64,000 bases of DNA from Clitoria ternatea (taxonomy: Eukaryota; Streptophyta; Magnoliopsida; Fabales; Fabaceae): NCBI GenBank assembly GCA_037962975.1, contig CM075673.1, positions 20,568,001-20,632,000 on the forward strand, in the 5' to 3' direction. This document shows, in pieces, positions 47,134 through 57,539 of the stretch. The notes under the pieces are model-generated. The model was given only the letters and a program-made list of their open reading frames with translations. It did not search any database and had not been told where the DNA came from. Position numbers and translations under genes: made by a program. Position 1 is the first letter of the stretch. Every line of letters starts with the position of its first letter.

Positions 47134-48362
47134 TCTTATAAAGCATTGCTAGGGAAAACGTCACAACAGGATGCTTATTTAAGTATGTCATTGTTTTGTT
47201 TCAAATTTCATGCATTTTGTCCTTAGTCTGATGTTCTAATGTATTGACTTTTATTTTATAGGAGAAATGGCACACATTGATCTCTTGAAGAAGTGAAGGG
47301 AGCAGATCGAAGCCTGGAATACTACTTCGGCTGATGCTGAAAATCAAGTTACTCTTAAGCGATCCGCAGCCAAGCATATTAGCATACCGGCTGAAAAGGT
47401 TGGTTCCCTGAACCTGACTCTGAAGGATGCAGGAACTGGGGAGAAAGAAAAGAAATACACCAATAAAGAAATCTCACACCGGGAACCAAAAAGGAACAAA
47501 AGCCAAGAAAGATTAGAGGGTATTAGTGCCAGCCGTAATCAAGACGAGGTCCCACCTCTAGAGAACGTCCTACACGACGTTCAGCCTGTTGTGGCTAATG
47601 TCCTCTTCTGTAATTCCGAAGTTTCTAAATTCTTGCAAGTTATTGGAGATACTCCTGTAAGATTTCAAATCCCACTCAAGCTAAAGAAAGACCTTCCTTC
47701 TACTAAAGTTTGGAATGTGCCCACGGGGGTCATTTTCAACTTAATTGAAGTGGCTGGGGTCTTGCAATTCTTGGGGCAGTCTCACTATTCAGTCATCGAG
47801 GTGAAGCAATGCTTTGATTGGATGAAAGAGGCTGAAGCTTTGAGAGTGGAGGCTCATCCCGCCCTGGTTTCTTAACAACAAAGGGTCAAGAAGTTGGAGG
47901 ATGGCTTCACCTCAGCCTCAAAAAAGGGCGGATGATGCTGAGAAAAAATTGAAGGATGTGAAGGATGCCCTTCAAGCCTTGCAGGCCAAGTATGATAAGA
48001 CTGTCATTGAGAAGGTCAATACTGAAAAAAGAATTTAAAAGCTTGAGGTCAAGGCAATGTTGTTGAAGAAGAACCATGCTAAAGAAAAAGAAGAATGACA
48101 AGACAAACTTCTTCAATTTGAGGACTTAGCCGAGATGGCCTTTAGTACCACCATGAGACAAATAATGCACCGGAATCCTGGAATGGAATTGAACCTTTGT
48201 GACATCAATGTATACCACGAATTCCGTGGTGAGCATTTGTACACCATAGACCAGGGTCAAGCGGTTAAACCAGCGGATGAGCTGTACCGATTGTTACCTT
48301 TGCCCGAAGGTCAAAACATGGATTTAGGGTCAAAACATGCCTTGTTCGAGGATGGGCTCTGA
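47134..48362 (+). pseudogene. Antisense ORF of the Tat-like element, C-terminal half (decayed)
   Basis: Continues from 44015 after the solo LTR (SYKALLGKTSQQDAYL), with a probable intron at about 47185-47262 (GT-like start, tttatag end). Then MAHIDLLKK and a linker, 47591-47875 (VVANVLFCNSEVSKFLQVIG; QFLGQSHYSVIEVKQCFDWM), a Lys/Glu/Ala coiled-coil stretch (47900-48110; KKLKDVKDALQALQAKYDK) and a C-terminal part 48135-48362 (RLLPLPEGQNMDLGSK). Four or more stops. Direction is opposite to the LTR promoters. Confidence 0.5.
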
Positions 48363-49279
48363 TATTGACAATTACTCCTACAAGGCCATTGTGCCTTTAT
48401 TTTGACTTGATATGAATTTCCTTACTTGTATGTATGCTTGTGCTTATTACTTTGGTTTTCTATATCCTTAAACCGATATACCTGCTCTCACTTACAATGA
48501 TAGATAAATAAAAACCAACCAATGGATGCTTTTACTGATGTTAATAAATTTAGACAATACCTTTCATTATTCGCATTAACTCTAGATCATTTAAGTATTT
48601 GACTATTTACCGATGTCGATCCTTGTCACCTTTCCAAGAGGTTTCACGTACAATGTAATTGTTTAGGTCTGGTACAGGTAATGTCACCTTTCCAAGTATC
48701 TTTGAATGTTGATAAGTTTAAGGCTGGATTATTCTATTGGAGCTTGTTTAATTTAGGTCCTTCATTGAGGTCCGAAATAGTCTTCGAGACACATTTTCTT
48801 GCTACTTTAGGGCTCAGATTTCTGTATCAAAATAACAGAGTGCCGCTCTCGAGATTTTTCTATTGGTGTACATGTCAAATAAGGAATTTAGTCGCTCTTG
48901 AGGCGTTTTACCCTTCTACTCTTGGGTTAACATTTATAACTGTTCTAGGGTTTTGTAATTATTCTAGGGTTAAAATTTATAACTGCTCTGGGGCTTCTCA
49001 ACCGTTCCAGGGTTAAAATTTATAACCATTCCGATGTTATAAATTTATAACCATAAGTTTTTTGGATCTTTAACTTAGTGTCACTCTAGGTGACACTCTT
49101 TTATGGACATTGGATATGATTATTGCGTACTTCTCGTGCTGTAGATCTACACTACAATCTCCTAAAACTGAGAAAACATAATTCTTGAGCTGTCTATTAC
49201 ACTGATCTTTTGGTTTTCCTTTATACCGATATGAGACAATAAAAGCTCTGAAAGCAATAGTGGGAATTCCTTTAATGAG
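48363..49279. other. Non-coding 5' internal region of the Tat-like element
   Basis: Between the antisense frame and the primer-binding site. It holds three to four copies of a gggttaaaatttataac unit (about 48924-49040), each preceded by a gttctaggg/gctctgggg-like word. No sense gag is recognisable on the minus strand. Confidence 0.45.
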
Positions 49280-49296
49280 TCCCACTAGGCGTGCCA
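49280..49296 (-). other. Primer-binding site of the Tat-like element
   Basis: Minus strand tggcacgcctagtggga, about 11 bases inside the right-hand LTR edge. It differs at two positions from the site at 58186-58202 in the coding Tat element. Confidence 0.6.
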
Positions 49297-49307
49297 TTGT
49301 TCTACTT

Positions 49308-49794
49308 TGGTACCGGGGTCTAGGACCCGGTGTTGTAGGCCAGTCCCTATACGATGTGAAATGTTTGGTTGCCATCCTAATCCAAGCTCATGGATTGCGC
49401 CGTTGTCAGTTAATGATGTTGAGCTTCTTACACCGGCCCAACACGTTGAGGGGTGATACTTGCAAAGACACTCCGACGCTCAAGTCAGTTTGGATTTTAG
49501 CATCGGAGGCATATTAGAGTATTAGGTTAGGTACCAAAGCTTACCACTCATGAGGGTGACTGTAGTATTTATAGTGAAAAAATGTGACGTCATGCATCAT
49601 TCTATGTGTCAGAGCAGTTCTGTACATCACGTAAGACTGACACTTTTGTAGGTTTAACCGGTGTTACTAATCACTTCTCGTTTCATGACTCTGGTCAAAC
49701 AGCCATTCAAAAACTATGACTCCAGTCATAGAAGTGAAATGCAAAGATCGGTTATGAGTGAGACCAATGTGTTGAGTCTGCTCATGTTATGACA
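49308..49794 (-). repeat. 5' LTR of the non-autonomous Tat-like element
   Basis: Partner of 41572-42059. It has a minus-strand TATA box (TATAAATAC, + 49566-49574). It is joined directly at 49793-49794 to the truncated LTR of the next element, with only CA in common, so its outer target duplication is lost. Confidence 0.7.
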
Positions 49795-51302
49795 CCTTTT
49801 ATTTAACATAATTCATTAAATATTGTTTAGTTTGGCATTATTATTTAATAAATTGTCAATAATTCTTATTTTATTTATTTATTTCAAAAGTGTTTAATTT
49901 ATGCAAGAAAATAATAAAAAACAATAATTAATTAAGAAATTATGTGTATTTATAAATTCACTAATCCAGCGTACAAAGGCCAGGAAATTATTTGTTTGCA
50001 TGTGCAGGTGCAGTAAAGAACAGTTCACGCTCAAGCTTGAAGGATGCAAGCTCAAGCGAGAGATGCATGCAAAAAGCGTAAAAAGAAAGAAAGGAAAACA
50101 CGACCGCGCTCAAGCGCACCATAGTCTCGCTTGAGCGTGACTTCACAGAACCTTGAATTTTACACTTTCGCTCAAGCGTGGGAGACATAAGTGCAGTGAA
50201 TATCACGAGCACGCTCAAGCAAGATCCCTTCACGCTCAAGCATGAAGGTGGTTATTTAAAGCTGATGCTTTCCCTCCAAAAGAAGCTCTGCACCGTTCCT
50301 TTTTCCTGATGTGTTGCTGCTGTATATTAGTAACTTAAGTATTGAGTTGTATTTATTTATTTATTTGTAATTATGTAATTAGTTAGTTAGTTTAATTATT
50401 AATTAAGCTTTCTTTGTAATTAATTAAGTTAGTTAGTTAGTTAGATGCCTATATATACTTGTACATATTCTGTAAACACAGAGAGACAGAGACGGTAGAA
50501 TACAGAACACGATTCATTTTCCCATTTTTAATCTCTCTCTAGTTCTTTTCTCTCTCTAAATTCTGTCATCCATGTCTCTCTATATTCCTTCGACAGAATC
50601 CATTTCCATTGGTTTCTAAGTCCCTAAGGTTGGGATTGTGAAGGTTTGCAATGAATTCTTGAAAGTGTGTTGAGGAAATCAACTTCTAAATCATGAGGAG
50701 AACAAGCTGAGGAGTGGATTTACTTTGTTGGATTGACAAATCCAGATCTGATGAAGAAACTCACCAGTGAGGAATCATGGTTGAGGCTTAGGTAACTTCC
50801 AGCTTCCTAACTAATTCAGGCCTAGTAATTAGGTGAATAGTTAGGGTTCAACCCCTAATTTCGCATTAGATTTCTCTGTTAATTGAACACCTAAGGGATT
50901 AGGGTTTAATGCTTAGGAATTAGTGTTATTCACCTAAGGAATTAGGGATTAACCATCTGCGGATTGCCCTCTTGAGTCTGAAGCTTGATTGAACCTTAAA
51001 TACATGTTTCTTGATGAAATTGTAAGGTGAAGCAATCATAACCTATCTTCCATTAATCACATTTCATCTTTCACACTGTCTCTGAAAATACAAAAACATT
51101 AGAAATATAAAACAACAAAAATAGAATGAATTCTATCTGTATTGCATTGGTTCAGCTTGTACTAGTCTAAGATTGCGGTAATTACCACAATCCCTGTGGG
51201 AACGATCAAATATATTACAAATTTAACGATTGGTGCGCTTGCCAAAAGAATAAATCCTCCGAGAATTTAGCATCAAGTTAATGGCTCAGGATTTACACAC
51301 CA
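49793..51302 (+). repeat. 5' LTR of the Athila-like element, missing its first 29 bases
   Basis: Aligns with 55534-57043. It starts in caccttttatttaac instead of TGATAAGTCTTG. It ends gatttacacacca. It contains eight or so CTCAAGCG-type motifs (50025-50245), a probable promoter (tatatatacttgtacata, about 50451) and a TCTCTCTC leader (about 50530-50580). It has no coding frame; the 83-codon minus frame at 49988-50239 comes from the motif cluster. Confidence 0.85.
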
Positions 51303-51308
51303 AGTTAA

Positions 51309-51326
51309 TGGTGTCGTTGCTGGGGA
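51309..51326 (+). other. Primer-binding site complementary to tRNA-Asp
   Basis: tggtgtcgttgctgggga, differing by C-to-T changes from the TGGCGCCGTTGCCGGGGA site used by Athila-type elements. It lies 6 bases after the 5' LTR. Confidence 0.75.
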
Positions 51327-51585
51327 TTGTTGAGTAATATCAATAATCCTTGGACCGGTACTAGACTAAACCATTTTTTTTAGTCTCTATAACTTTTATT
51401 AGTTGTTAGTGAATTTTGTTGTAGGAGTAGATTTTGTTAAGTGTTGGTATTATGTTGTGTGTTTGCTGTTAGTTATTTTTGGCTATTTTAGTGGTAGCAC
51501 TAACCATTGCAGTGGCCTTGTTTGTAGTTAGTTGTTGCATTTATGTTTTTTTCTAGTTCCTTTGGAAAGTGAAAAGTTGCAAGTG

Positions 51586-52461
51586 ATGGATCTTGATGAC
51601 GCCTTAGCAGAGTTTCTTCAATATTCACAAACATTATGCATGAACCATATAGAGGAGGTACAACCAATTGAGGAGGAGCCATCCGAGTTAGAAAGGATTT
51701 TAAGTCAATTTATAAAAGTTACTCAAACCGGCCTCCAAAGTTTTGATAATTCAATCATGAATATTCAAAAGCAAGTGGATTTTATTACAAAGCAGTTAGC
51801 CAAAGAGCAAAGAAGTACAGAGGTTGTACGAAGAGAAGATCAATATGAAGAGCCATGGGATGATGATGTTGGGCTAGCTGAAGAAACTAAGTTTGGGGAA
51901 GAAGAGGACCAACTAGAAAACATTGAACTGGATGAACCTAAACTTGAAGTTGATGTAGAAACAAAAGAAGAAAAAGAAAATAAGGAAGTTCAGGGATATT
52001 TGATGAAAGAAGAGTCAATTGAAGAATGTGAAGAGGAAAGCTATAGAGATTATACTTCAGAATTGGAAGATGATATTATATCTAGTGAAGCATTCTTTGA
52101 TGATTGGAATGAAGAAGATTGGTCTGAAGAAGAACAAGAGCAAGAGTTGTCATTGAATAGTTTCTTTGATGATGCAAGCGTTGTAGGAGTGCAAATTGAA
52201 CAAATGACAACAGAAGCCATTGAGGAACCTAAAAATCAATTAGACACTATTGTTGAGCAAGAAGTGATAGAAGAGGTTGAGGTCTCAGTTGAGATGGAAA
52301 CCACATCTTGGCAACATAATAATGATACTGAAATTTTGTTGGAACCAAGTATGAATGCAGAGAAAGAAGTAGAGGTTCATGCACAAGAAGAGTTAACATG
52401 TTTAGATGTTGAGAATATAAAAGAAGAAGAAATTCAGCATGTCATGAGGAGCGTTTGCTAG
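51586..52461 (+). CDS. Acidic gag-like protein of the Athila-like element (291 aa)
   Basis: The first ATG gives MDLDDALAEFLQY; an earlier non-ATG start is not needed. Residues about 40-80 (LERILSQFIKVTQTGLQSFD, NSIMNIQKQVDFITKQL) have the heptad pattern and wording of the C-terminal gag coiled coil of Athila elements. The rest is extremely Glu/Asp-rich (EEQEQELSLNSFFDDA; DYTSELEDD) with no zinc knuckle or enzyme motif. It is uninterrupted, which fits the young LTRs. A packaging role is an inference. The next frame overlaps its 3' end by 7 bases. Confidence 0.55.
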   Translation: MDLDDALAEFLQYSQTLCMNHIEEVQPIEEEPSELERILSQFIKVTQTGLQSFDNSIMNIQKQVDFITKQLAKEQRSTEVVRREDQYEEPWDDDVGLAEETKFGEEEDQLENIELDEPKLEVDVETKEEKENKEVQGYLMKEESIEECEEESYRDYTSELEDDIISSEAFFDDWNEEDWSEEEQEQELSLNSFFDDASVVGVQIEQMTTEAIEEPKNQLDTIVEQEVIEEVEVSVEMETTSWQHNNDTEILLEPSMNAEKEVEVHAQEELTCLDVENIKEEEIQHVMRSVC

Positions 52462-52715
52462 TGGTGACTACTATAGCTATGGAAATCACAAGGAAACGTG
52501 AATTCTCAAGTCAAGAAGAACATTGCTTGTGGCATAAAAAGAGGAAGCCTAACACAAAACAGAAAAAGAAAAAGAGTGAAGGAAAGAAAAAGAAGAAAAA
52601 GCAGAAAGTTTCGAAAAATAAAGATTGGAGGAAAGTTATGTTGAGCATTAGCCTCAAACATAACAAGGAGAAACAAGGAGTAAAAAGACCAAGAGTGTAT
52701 GGTCATAAGCAATAG
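52455..52715 (+). CDS. Short lysine-rich frame overlapping the acidic gag-like frame
   Basis: 86 codons in another frame, overlapping the end of the acidic frame by 7 bases. It begins MLVVTTIAMEITRKREF, then runs into Lys runs (about 52550-52620) and ends KRPRVYGHKQ. It could be reached by a -1 shift or reinitiation, giving a basic nucleic-acid-binding tail. It could also be a by-product of the purine-rich strand that continues to 52915. Confidence 0.35.
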   Translation: MLVVTTIAMEITRKREFSSQEEHCLWHKKRKPNTKQKKKKSEGKKKKKKQKVSKNKDWRKVMLSISLKHNKEKQGVKRPRVYGHKQ

Positions 52716-52774
52716 GATCCTGGAGGATGATCTTATATTTGTTTTTCTTGTACATAAATAAAATAGTGAGAGAG

Positions 52775-52915
52775 GTTTTGAAAAAAAAAGGAAAAAAAAG
52801 AAAAATAGAATTAGAAAAAAGAGAAAAAGAAAAAGAAAAAAAAAAGAAGAAAAAAAAAGAAAAAAAGAGAAAAAGAAAAAGAAGAAGAGAGAGTCATAGA
52901 AGAAAAAAAAAAGAG
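52775..52915 (+). repeat. Long polypurine (A/G) tract
   Basis: About 140 bases almost only A and G on the plus strand, with fewer than ten pyrimidines, next to the Lys-rich frame. The complementary strand reads as a Phe/Leu-rich frame (52506-53087 -) that is not a gene. Confidence 0.8.
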
Positions 52916-52924
52916 CATCAGACC

Positions 52925-53665
52925 CCCTGGCGCTCGAGCGCCCTAACCTCATGCTCGAGCGCCCTAACCTGGCGCTTGAGCGCGCTCGGGTCCACGCTTG
53001 AGCGTGACCCGTTATGCTGACCCTAGCGCTCGAGCGTGATTCTGTCACGCTTAAGCGTGAATTGTTCCTGGTCTTGATTTCTTCCATTCGCTCAAGCGAA
53101 TACAGGGTGAGCTTAAGCGAGTGAACTCATTTTCTTTATTTCGCTCAGGCGAAGCATCTTTCGCTTAAGCGAATCTAATTCAAAACGCAAAATTCTAAAG
53201 TTTTGTCTGCTCGCTCAAGCGAAACCAATTAAGCTTAAGCGAGAAGCTCCTATTGTTCCTCCACGCTTAAGCGAAAGCTTATTGAGCTTGAGCGTGATCA
53301 AACTTTGTACCCCTGTTTGCAACTCGTGCTTGAGCGCGTATTATTCTCACTTAAGCGTGAGCTCATTTGTAAGCCACTGATGCTCGTGCTTGACCCTTGC
53401 TGACCACGCTTTGAGCGTGCCTTATAAACAAGTGCCTCGCCTGAGCGTCCCAAGCTCACGCTTGAGCGTGATTGGGGCTGAGGCAATTTTGTTCCAATTC
53501 CTCGCTTAAGCTTAATGCTGTAAGCTTGAGCGTGAATGCCATACTGAAGCCATCTGATACCTGTTTGATTGCCGCTTGAGCGTAGTTTCTCACGCTTAAG
53601 CATGGCATTCCCTTGCATATCATTCGCTTAAGCGAAGAATGGTACGCTTGAAGCCTGATTCACAC
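52925..53665. repeat. Cluster of CGCTYRAGCG near-palindromes
   Basis: About 30 copies of a 10-base core in the series CGCTCGAGCG, CGCTTGAGCG, CGCTCAAGCG, CGCTTAAGCG, some with one changed end. Spacing is 10-40 bases. The same motif occurs in both LTRs of this element (50025-50245; 55765-55985). Many copies extend to CACGCTTGAGCGTG or TCGCTTAAGCGA. Confidence 0.8.
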
Positions 53666-55490
53666 CTGTTACCACCTATTGTGCTTTATGCGTACTTATG
53701 ACTCATACCCCGTGTACATTGGAAGCTCTGGTTCTTGAAAAAAAAACATATTCTGTGGATTCCATTGAAAGGTAACATCTCTTTTATTCATTGATTCCAG
53801 TTAATAACTAGAATTATTACATTTCACTGTTTAATTTTGAATTTAATATATCCATCATATTCATTCATCTCATATTTTCATTTTGCTGTGGTTGTGTTAT
53901 TTTTACATTTGCACCCATTTAGGCTTTATAAATACCACCCATACCATTTTCACTTATGATAATTTACTTTTGTGTATTAATGACGTTATTTTAGAATTCC
54001 TTTTCTTGAACAATGTAATTCTTTTTCAGTTGTAATGGGATTTTATTTCCATGTTAAGTGTTTGTTGTTATTTCTTTTCTGAATTGTATTGTTAAATTCA
54101 TCCACACCATTACTCACCATTCATTACCATTCAGGTAAAAAGGGAAGTAATCTATCCTTTCATCTTATTGATTGATAAACTATGTTAATTATGTTTAATT
54201 TAGAATCCATCTTAATAAGTTAAAGTTTGCTGATTCTTAGGCATTAATTGGATAATTAATTGATTCGCATTGCTTAATTCATGGTCCCTATCCATAACTA
54301 TTTCAATCCTATATTATTTGTTTATTCACCATGCTAGTTAGCAATCTGAGTTTATAATCTTGCATTAAGTTTAGGGACATGATTGGTTGCTTACCTATAA
54401 TTTATTAGCTTTTGAGCCTTTATTAATTCTTTTCTGAGTGTGCCTGCATTCTTGTTTAGTGAGACAGAATTTGCTTCAGTGCTTGCTAAATGATTATATA
54501 TTGCCAATTGGAAATGATGAAGGCCTTCTTTATTAATTTAGCCAGGGCCAAGTTTAGCCATTCTAATATTATTAATTATCCTTTGACCCAACAATTATAT
54601 TTTGAGCCTGAGAGCCTTTCATTCTTATTATGTACCTAACTTTACAAGCCTATTTATCTAAGAAAAACCAAGTGAGTTATCCCTGGATGTTCCACTGATG
54701 AATTGTTGAGTCTTATCTTATTGCTAGGGACTAGCAAGTTCTAAGTTTAGGGATGAAGAGTGTGCCTAACAGCAATTAAAGGACACACTCTGACCTTAAT
54801 TATAGATGAGGATTTTGAGAAATGAAAGGAGGAACAGCAAAAGCAAAAGAAAAGTGAAAAAAAAAATCAGCAAAGAAAGAAGGTGCAAAGCACCACAAGA
54901 AAAAAATGGTATTGAAAAAAAAAAGATGGAAGAAAAGAAATAAAAGAAAGAGTCCAAAGGACTGAAAGAGAAGAAGGTGCAAAGCACCACAAATTATTGA
55001 GTTACCATTTATATGAAAAAATAATGAAAATAAAATAGCTAGTTAGTTAAGGCATTTAAGTTAAGATTGAGGCAAGGCATCAGTGGGCACATCTTTTAAC
55101 CCAACATTGACTAGAAAAACAAAAATAGAGGCTGTAACCTAACCCCATTACAAGCTTAAAAAGTCCTTACTGATCCAATTGTGCTAGCATTTGTCATGAT
55201 GTTTAGAACTGTTGCAAGCCTATGTTGATCTAACAATTATGCAGGTGATGAGTGCATATTATTGAACCTTATACACTGAGAGAAGAGTGAAACACCAATC
55301 CAGTGAGGAAAGTATCACCAGCTTGTTTCCCAAAGGAGGTGTGAGTAATTATATTTTCAGAATTTGAGAAAAGAAAGCGTGATTGGTATTCAATAATTAT
55401 GGCATGAACTAAGTTAAGGAAAGGTGGATTGTCTTGAGTAAGTGCTGTTATTTAATTAATCTGAGTATTTGCTTGAGGACAAGCAAGCTT
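53666..55490 (+). other. Non-coding body of the Athila-like element
   Basis: AT-rich without open frames of note. Contains a direct doublet gaaggtgcaaagcaccaca (54881 and 54973) flanking a purine-rich stretch, each with an internal gtgc-aa-gcac hairpin. No pol domain was found on either strand. Confidence 0.55.
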
Positions 55491-55504
55491 TAAGTTTGGG
55501 GATG

Positions 55505-57043
55505 TGATAAGTCTTGAAAAGACTTAATTATTTCACCTTTTATTTAACATAATTCATTAAATATTGTTTAGTTTGGCATTATTATTTAATAAATTGTCAA
55601 TAATTCTTATTTTATTTATTTATTTCAAAAGTGTTTAATTTATGCAAGAAAATAATAAAAAATAATAATTAATTAAGAAATTATGTGTATTTATAAATTC
55701 ACTAATCCAGCGTACAAAGGCCGGGAAATTATTTGTTTGCATGTGCAGGTGCAGTAAAGAGCAGTTCACGCTCAAGCTTGAAGGATGCAAGCTCAAGCGA
55801 GAGATGCATGCAAAAAGCGTAAAAAGAAAGAAAGGAAAACACGACCACGCTCAAGCGCACCATAGTCTCGCTTGAGCGTGACTTCACAGAACCTTGAATT
55901 TTACACTTTCGCTCAAGCGTGGGAGACATAAGTGCAGTGAATATCACGAGCACGCTCAAGCAAGATCCCTTCACGCTCAAGCATGAAGGTGGTTATTTAA
56001 AGCTGATGCTTTCCCTCCAAAAGAAGCTCTGCACCGTTCCTTTTTCCTGATGTGTTGCTGCTGTATATTAGTAATTTAAGTATTGAGTTGTATTTATTTA
56101 TTTATTTGTAATTATGTAATTATTTAGTTAGTTTAATTATTAATTAAGCTTTCTTTGTAATTAATTAAGTTAGTTAGTTAGTTAGATGCCTATATATACT
56201 TGTACATATTCTGTAAACACAGAGAGACAGAGACGGTAGAATACAGAACACGATTCATTTTCCCATTTTCAATCTCTCTCTAGTTCTTTTCTCTCTCTAA
56301 ATTCTCTCATCCATGTCTCTCCATATTCCTTCGACAGAATCCATTTCCATGGGTTTCTAAGTCCCTAAGGTTGGGATTGCGAAGGTTTGCAATGAATTCT
56401 TGAAAGTGTGTTGAGGAAATCAACTTCTAAATCATGAGGAGAACAAGCTGAGGAGTGGATTTACTTTGTTGGATTGACAAATCCAGATCTGATGAAGAAA
56501 CTCACCAGTGAGGAATCATGGTTGAGGCTTAGGTAACTTCCAGCTTCCTAACTAATTCAGGCCTAGTAATTAGGTGAATAGTTAGGGTTTAACCCCCAAT
56601 TTCGCATTAGATTTCTCTGTTAATTGAACACCTAAGGGATTAGGGTTTAATGCTTAGGAATTAGTGTTATTCACCTAAGGAATTAGGGATTAACCATCTG
56701 TGGATTGCCCTCTTGAGTCTGAAGCTTGATTGAACCTTAAATACATGTTTCTTGATGAAATTGTAAGCTGAAGCAATCCTAACCTATCTTCCATTAATCA
56801 CATTTCATCTTTCACACTGTCTCTGAAAATACAAAAACATTAGAAATATAAAACAACAAAAATAGAATGAATTCTATCTGTATTGCATTGGTTCATCTTG
56901 TACTAGTCTAAGATTGCGGTAATTACCACAATCCCTGTGGGAACGATCAAATATATTACAAATTTAACGATTGCTGTGCTTGCCAAAAGAATAAATCCTC
57001 CGAGAATTTAGCATCAAGTTAATGGCTCAGGATTTACACACCA
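55505..57043 (+). repeat. 3' LTR of the Athila-like element (complete)
   Basis: TGATAAGTCTTG... to ...TTTACACACCA, 1,539 bp. The first 29 bases, including an aagtcttgaaaagactt hairpin, are absent from the other copy. Right flank is copia RT sequence beginning ttttacgaac. Confidence 0.85.
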
Positions 57044-57500
57044 TTTTACGAACAATGAACCCTTCTGGTTGGCTCATGCAAATCTACTCCTCCAGCTTAC
57101 CATGCAAGAATGTTGTCTTCATATCAAACTATTCTAGCTCTTAAGTATACTTACAATAACTATGAGAATCCTAATAGAGCTATGCTTCACCACAAGAAAG
57201 AATACTTTATGGAAGTTAATACCATTCTTTTGAGTAAAACCATTTGCTACTAGTCATGTCTTGAAATTTGGAAGTTCAATACTATAGATTATTTCTTTCA
57301 TTTTAAAGGTATATTTACAACTAGTGACTCTTTTCCCCTTGGGAAGTTTCACCAGCTTCCACGTTTAATTTTTTAAAAAATATTCAATCTCCTCATTCAT
57401 TACTATTATCCATTCTTTTCACTTGTTATTATTTATTGCATCACGATAGGTAGATGGTTTATCTTTTATCCCACTATCTTCCATAGAAAAGGAAAATGTT
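57044..57500 (-). pseudogene. Copia RT N-terminal relic, right half of the split element
   Basis: Minus strand, from high to low coordinates: LPKGKRVTSCKYTFKMKE, LVANGFTQKNGINFHKVF, SIRILIVIVSIL and MKTTFLHG...PEGFIV at the junction. This is the fingers/palm start of copia RT, with several stops. It continues at 41571 leftward after a gap of about 30 codons. Confidence 0.75.
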
Positions 57501-57539
57501 ATAGGATATGCAACTGACGAGTCTAGTGGACAAAGTAAT

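Larger units (their letters stand above)
41572..49794 (-). mobile_element. Non-autonomous Tat-like gypsy element with antisense ORF
   Basis: Direct repeats of about 488 bp at 41572-42059 and 49308-49794. On the minus strand each has TGTCATAAC at one end and GGTACCA at the other, plus a TATAAATAC box. A primer-binding site follows the right-hand copy on the minus strand (49296-49280, tggcacgcctagtggga). It matches 15 of 17 bases with that of the Tat element at 58186. The element therefore reads right to left. No gag, protease, RT or integrase is present. The only protein traces run antisense (plus strand, 42840-48362). A 3.1-kb solo LTR is inserted in them. Confidence 0.7.
49793..57043 (+). 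mobile_element. Non-autonomous Athila-like LTR retrotransposon (LARD type)
   Basis: Direct LTRs 49793-51302 and 55505-57043, about 19 differences by eye over 1.5 kb. A primer-binding site matching tRNA-Asp, as in Athila-type gypsy elements, is at 51309-51326. A gag-like acidic frame and a basic frame follow (51586-52715). There is a long non-coding body and a polypurine tract (taagtttgggg, 55491-55501) before the 3' LTR. No protease, RT or integrase. It inserted into the copia RT gene (right flank). The 5' LTR lacks its first 29 bases. Confidence 0.85.

Noticed and set aside
49988..50239. 83-codon minus-strand frame repeated almost identically at 55729-55980
   Set aside because: Identical because both lie in the LTR pair. 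It overlaps the CTCAAGCG motifs and has no recognisable domain, so not a duplicated gene.
52506..53087. 193-codon Phe-rich minus-strand frame
   Set aside because: Antisense of the polypurine tract and the palindrome cluster; pure composition effect.
52925..53665. Regularly recurring short repeats resembling a CRISPR array
   Set aside because: Repeats are 10-base palindromes at variable spacing inside a plant retrotransposon; no uniform spacers, no cas genes, eukaryotic context.
54796..54990. Two Phe/Leu/Ser-rich minus-strand frames
   Set aside because: Antisense of an A/G-rich stretch in the non-coding body of the Athila-like element.
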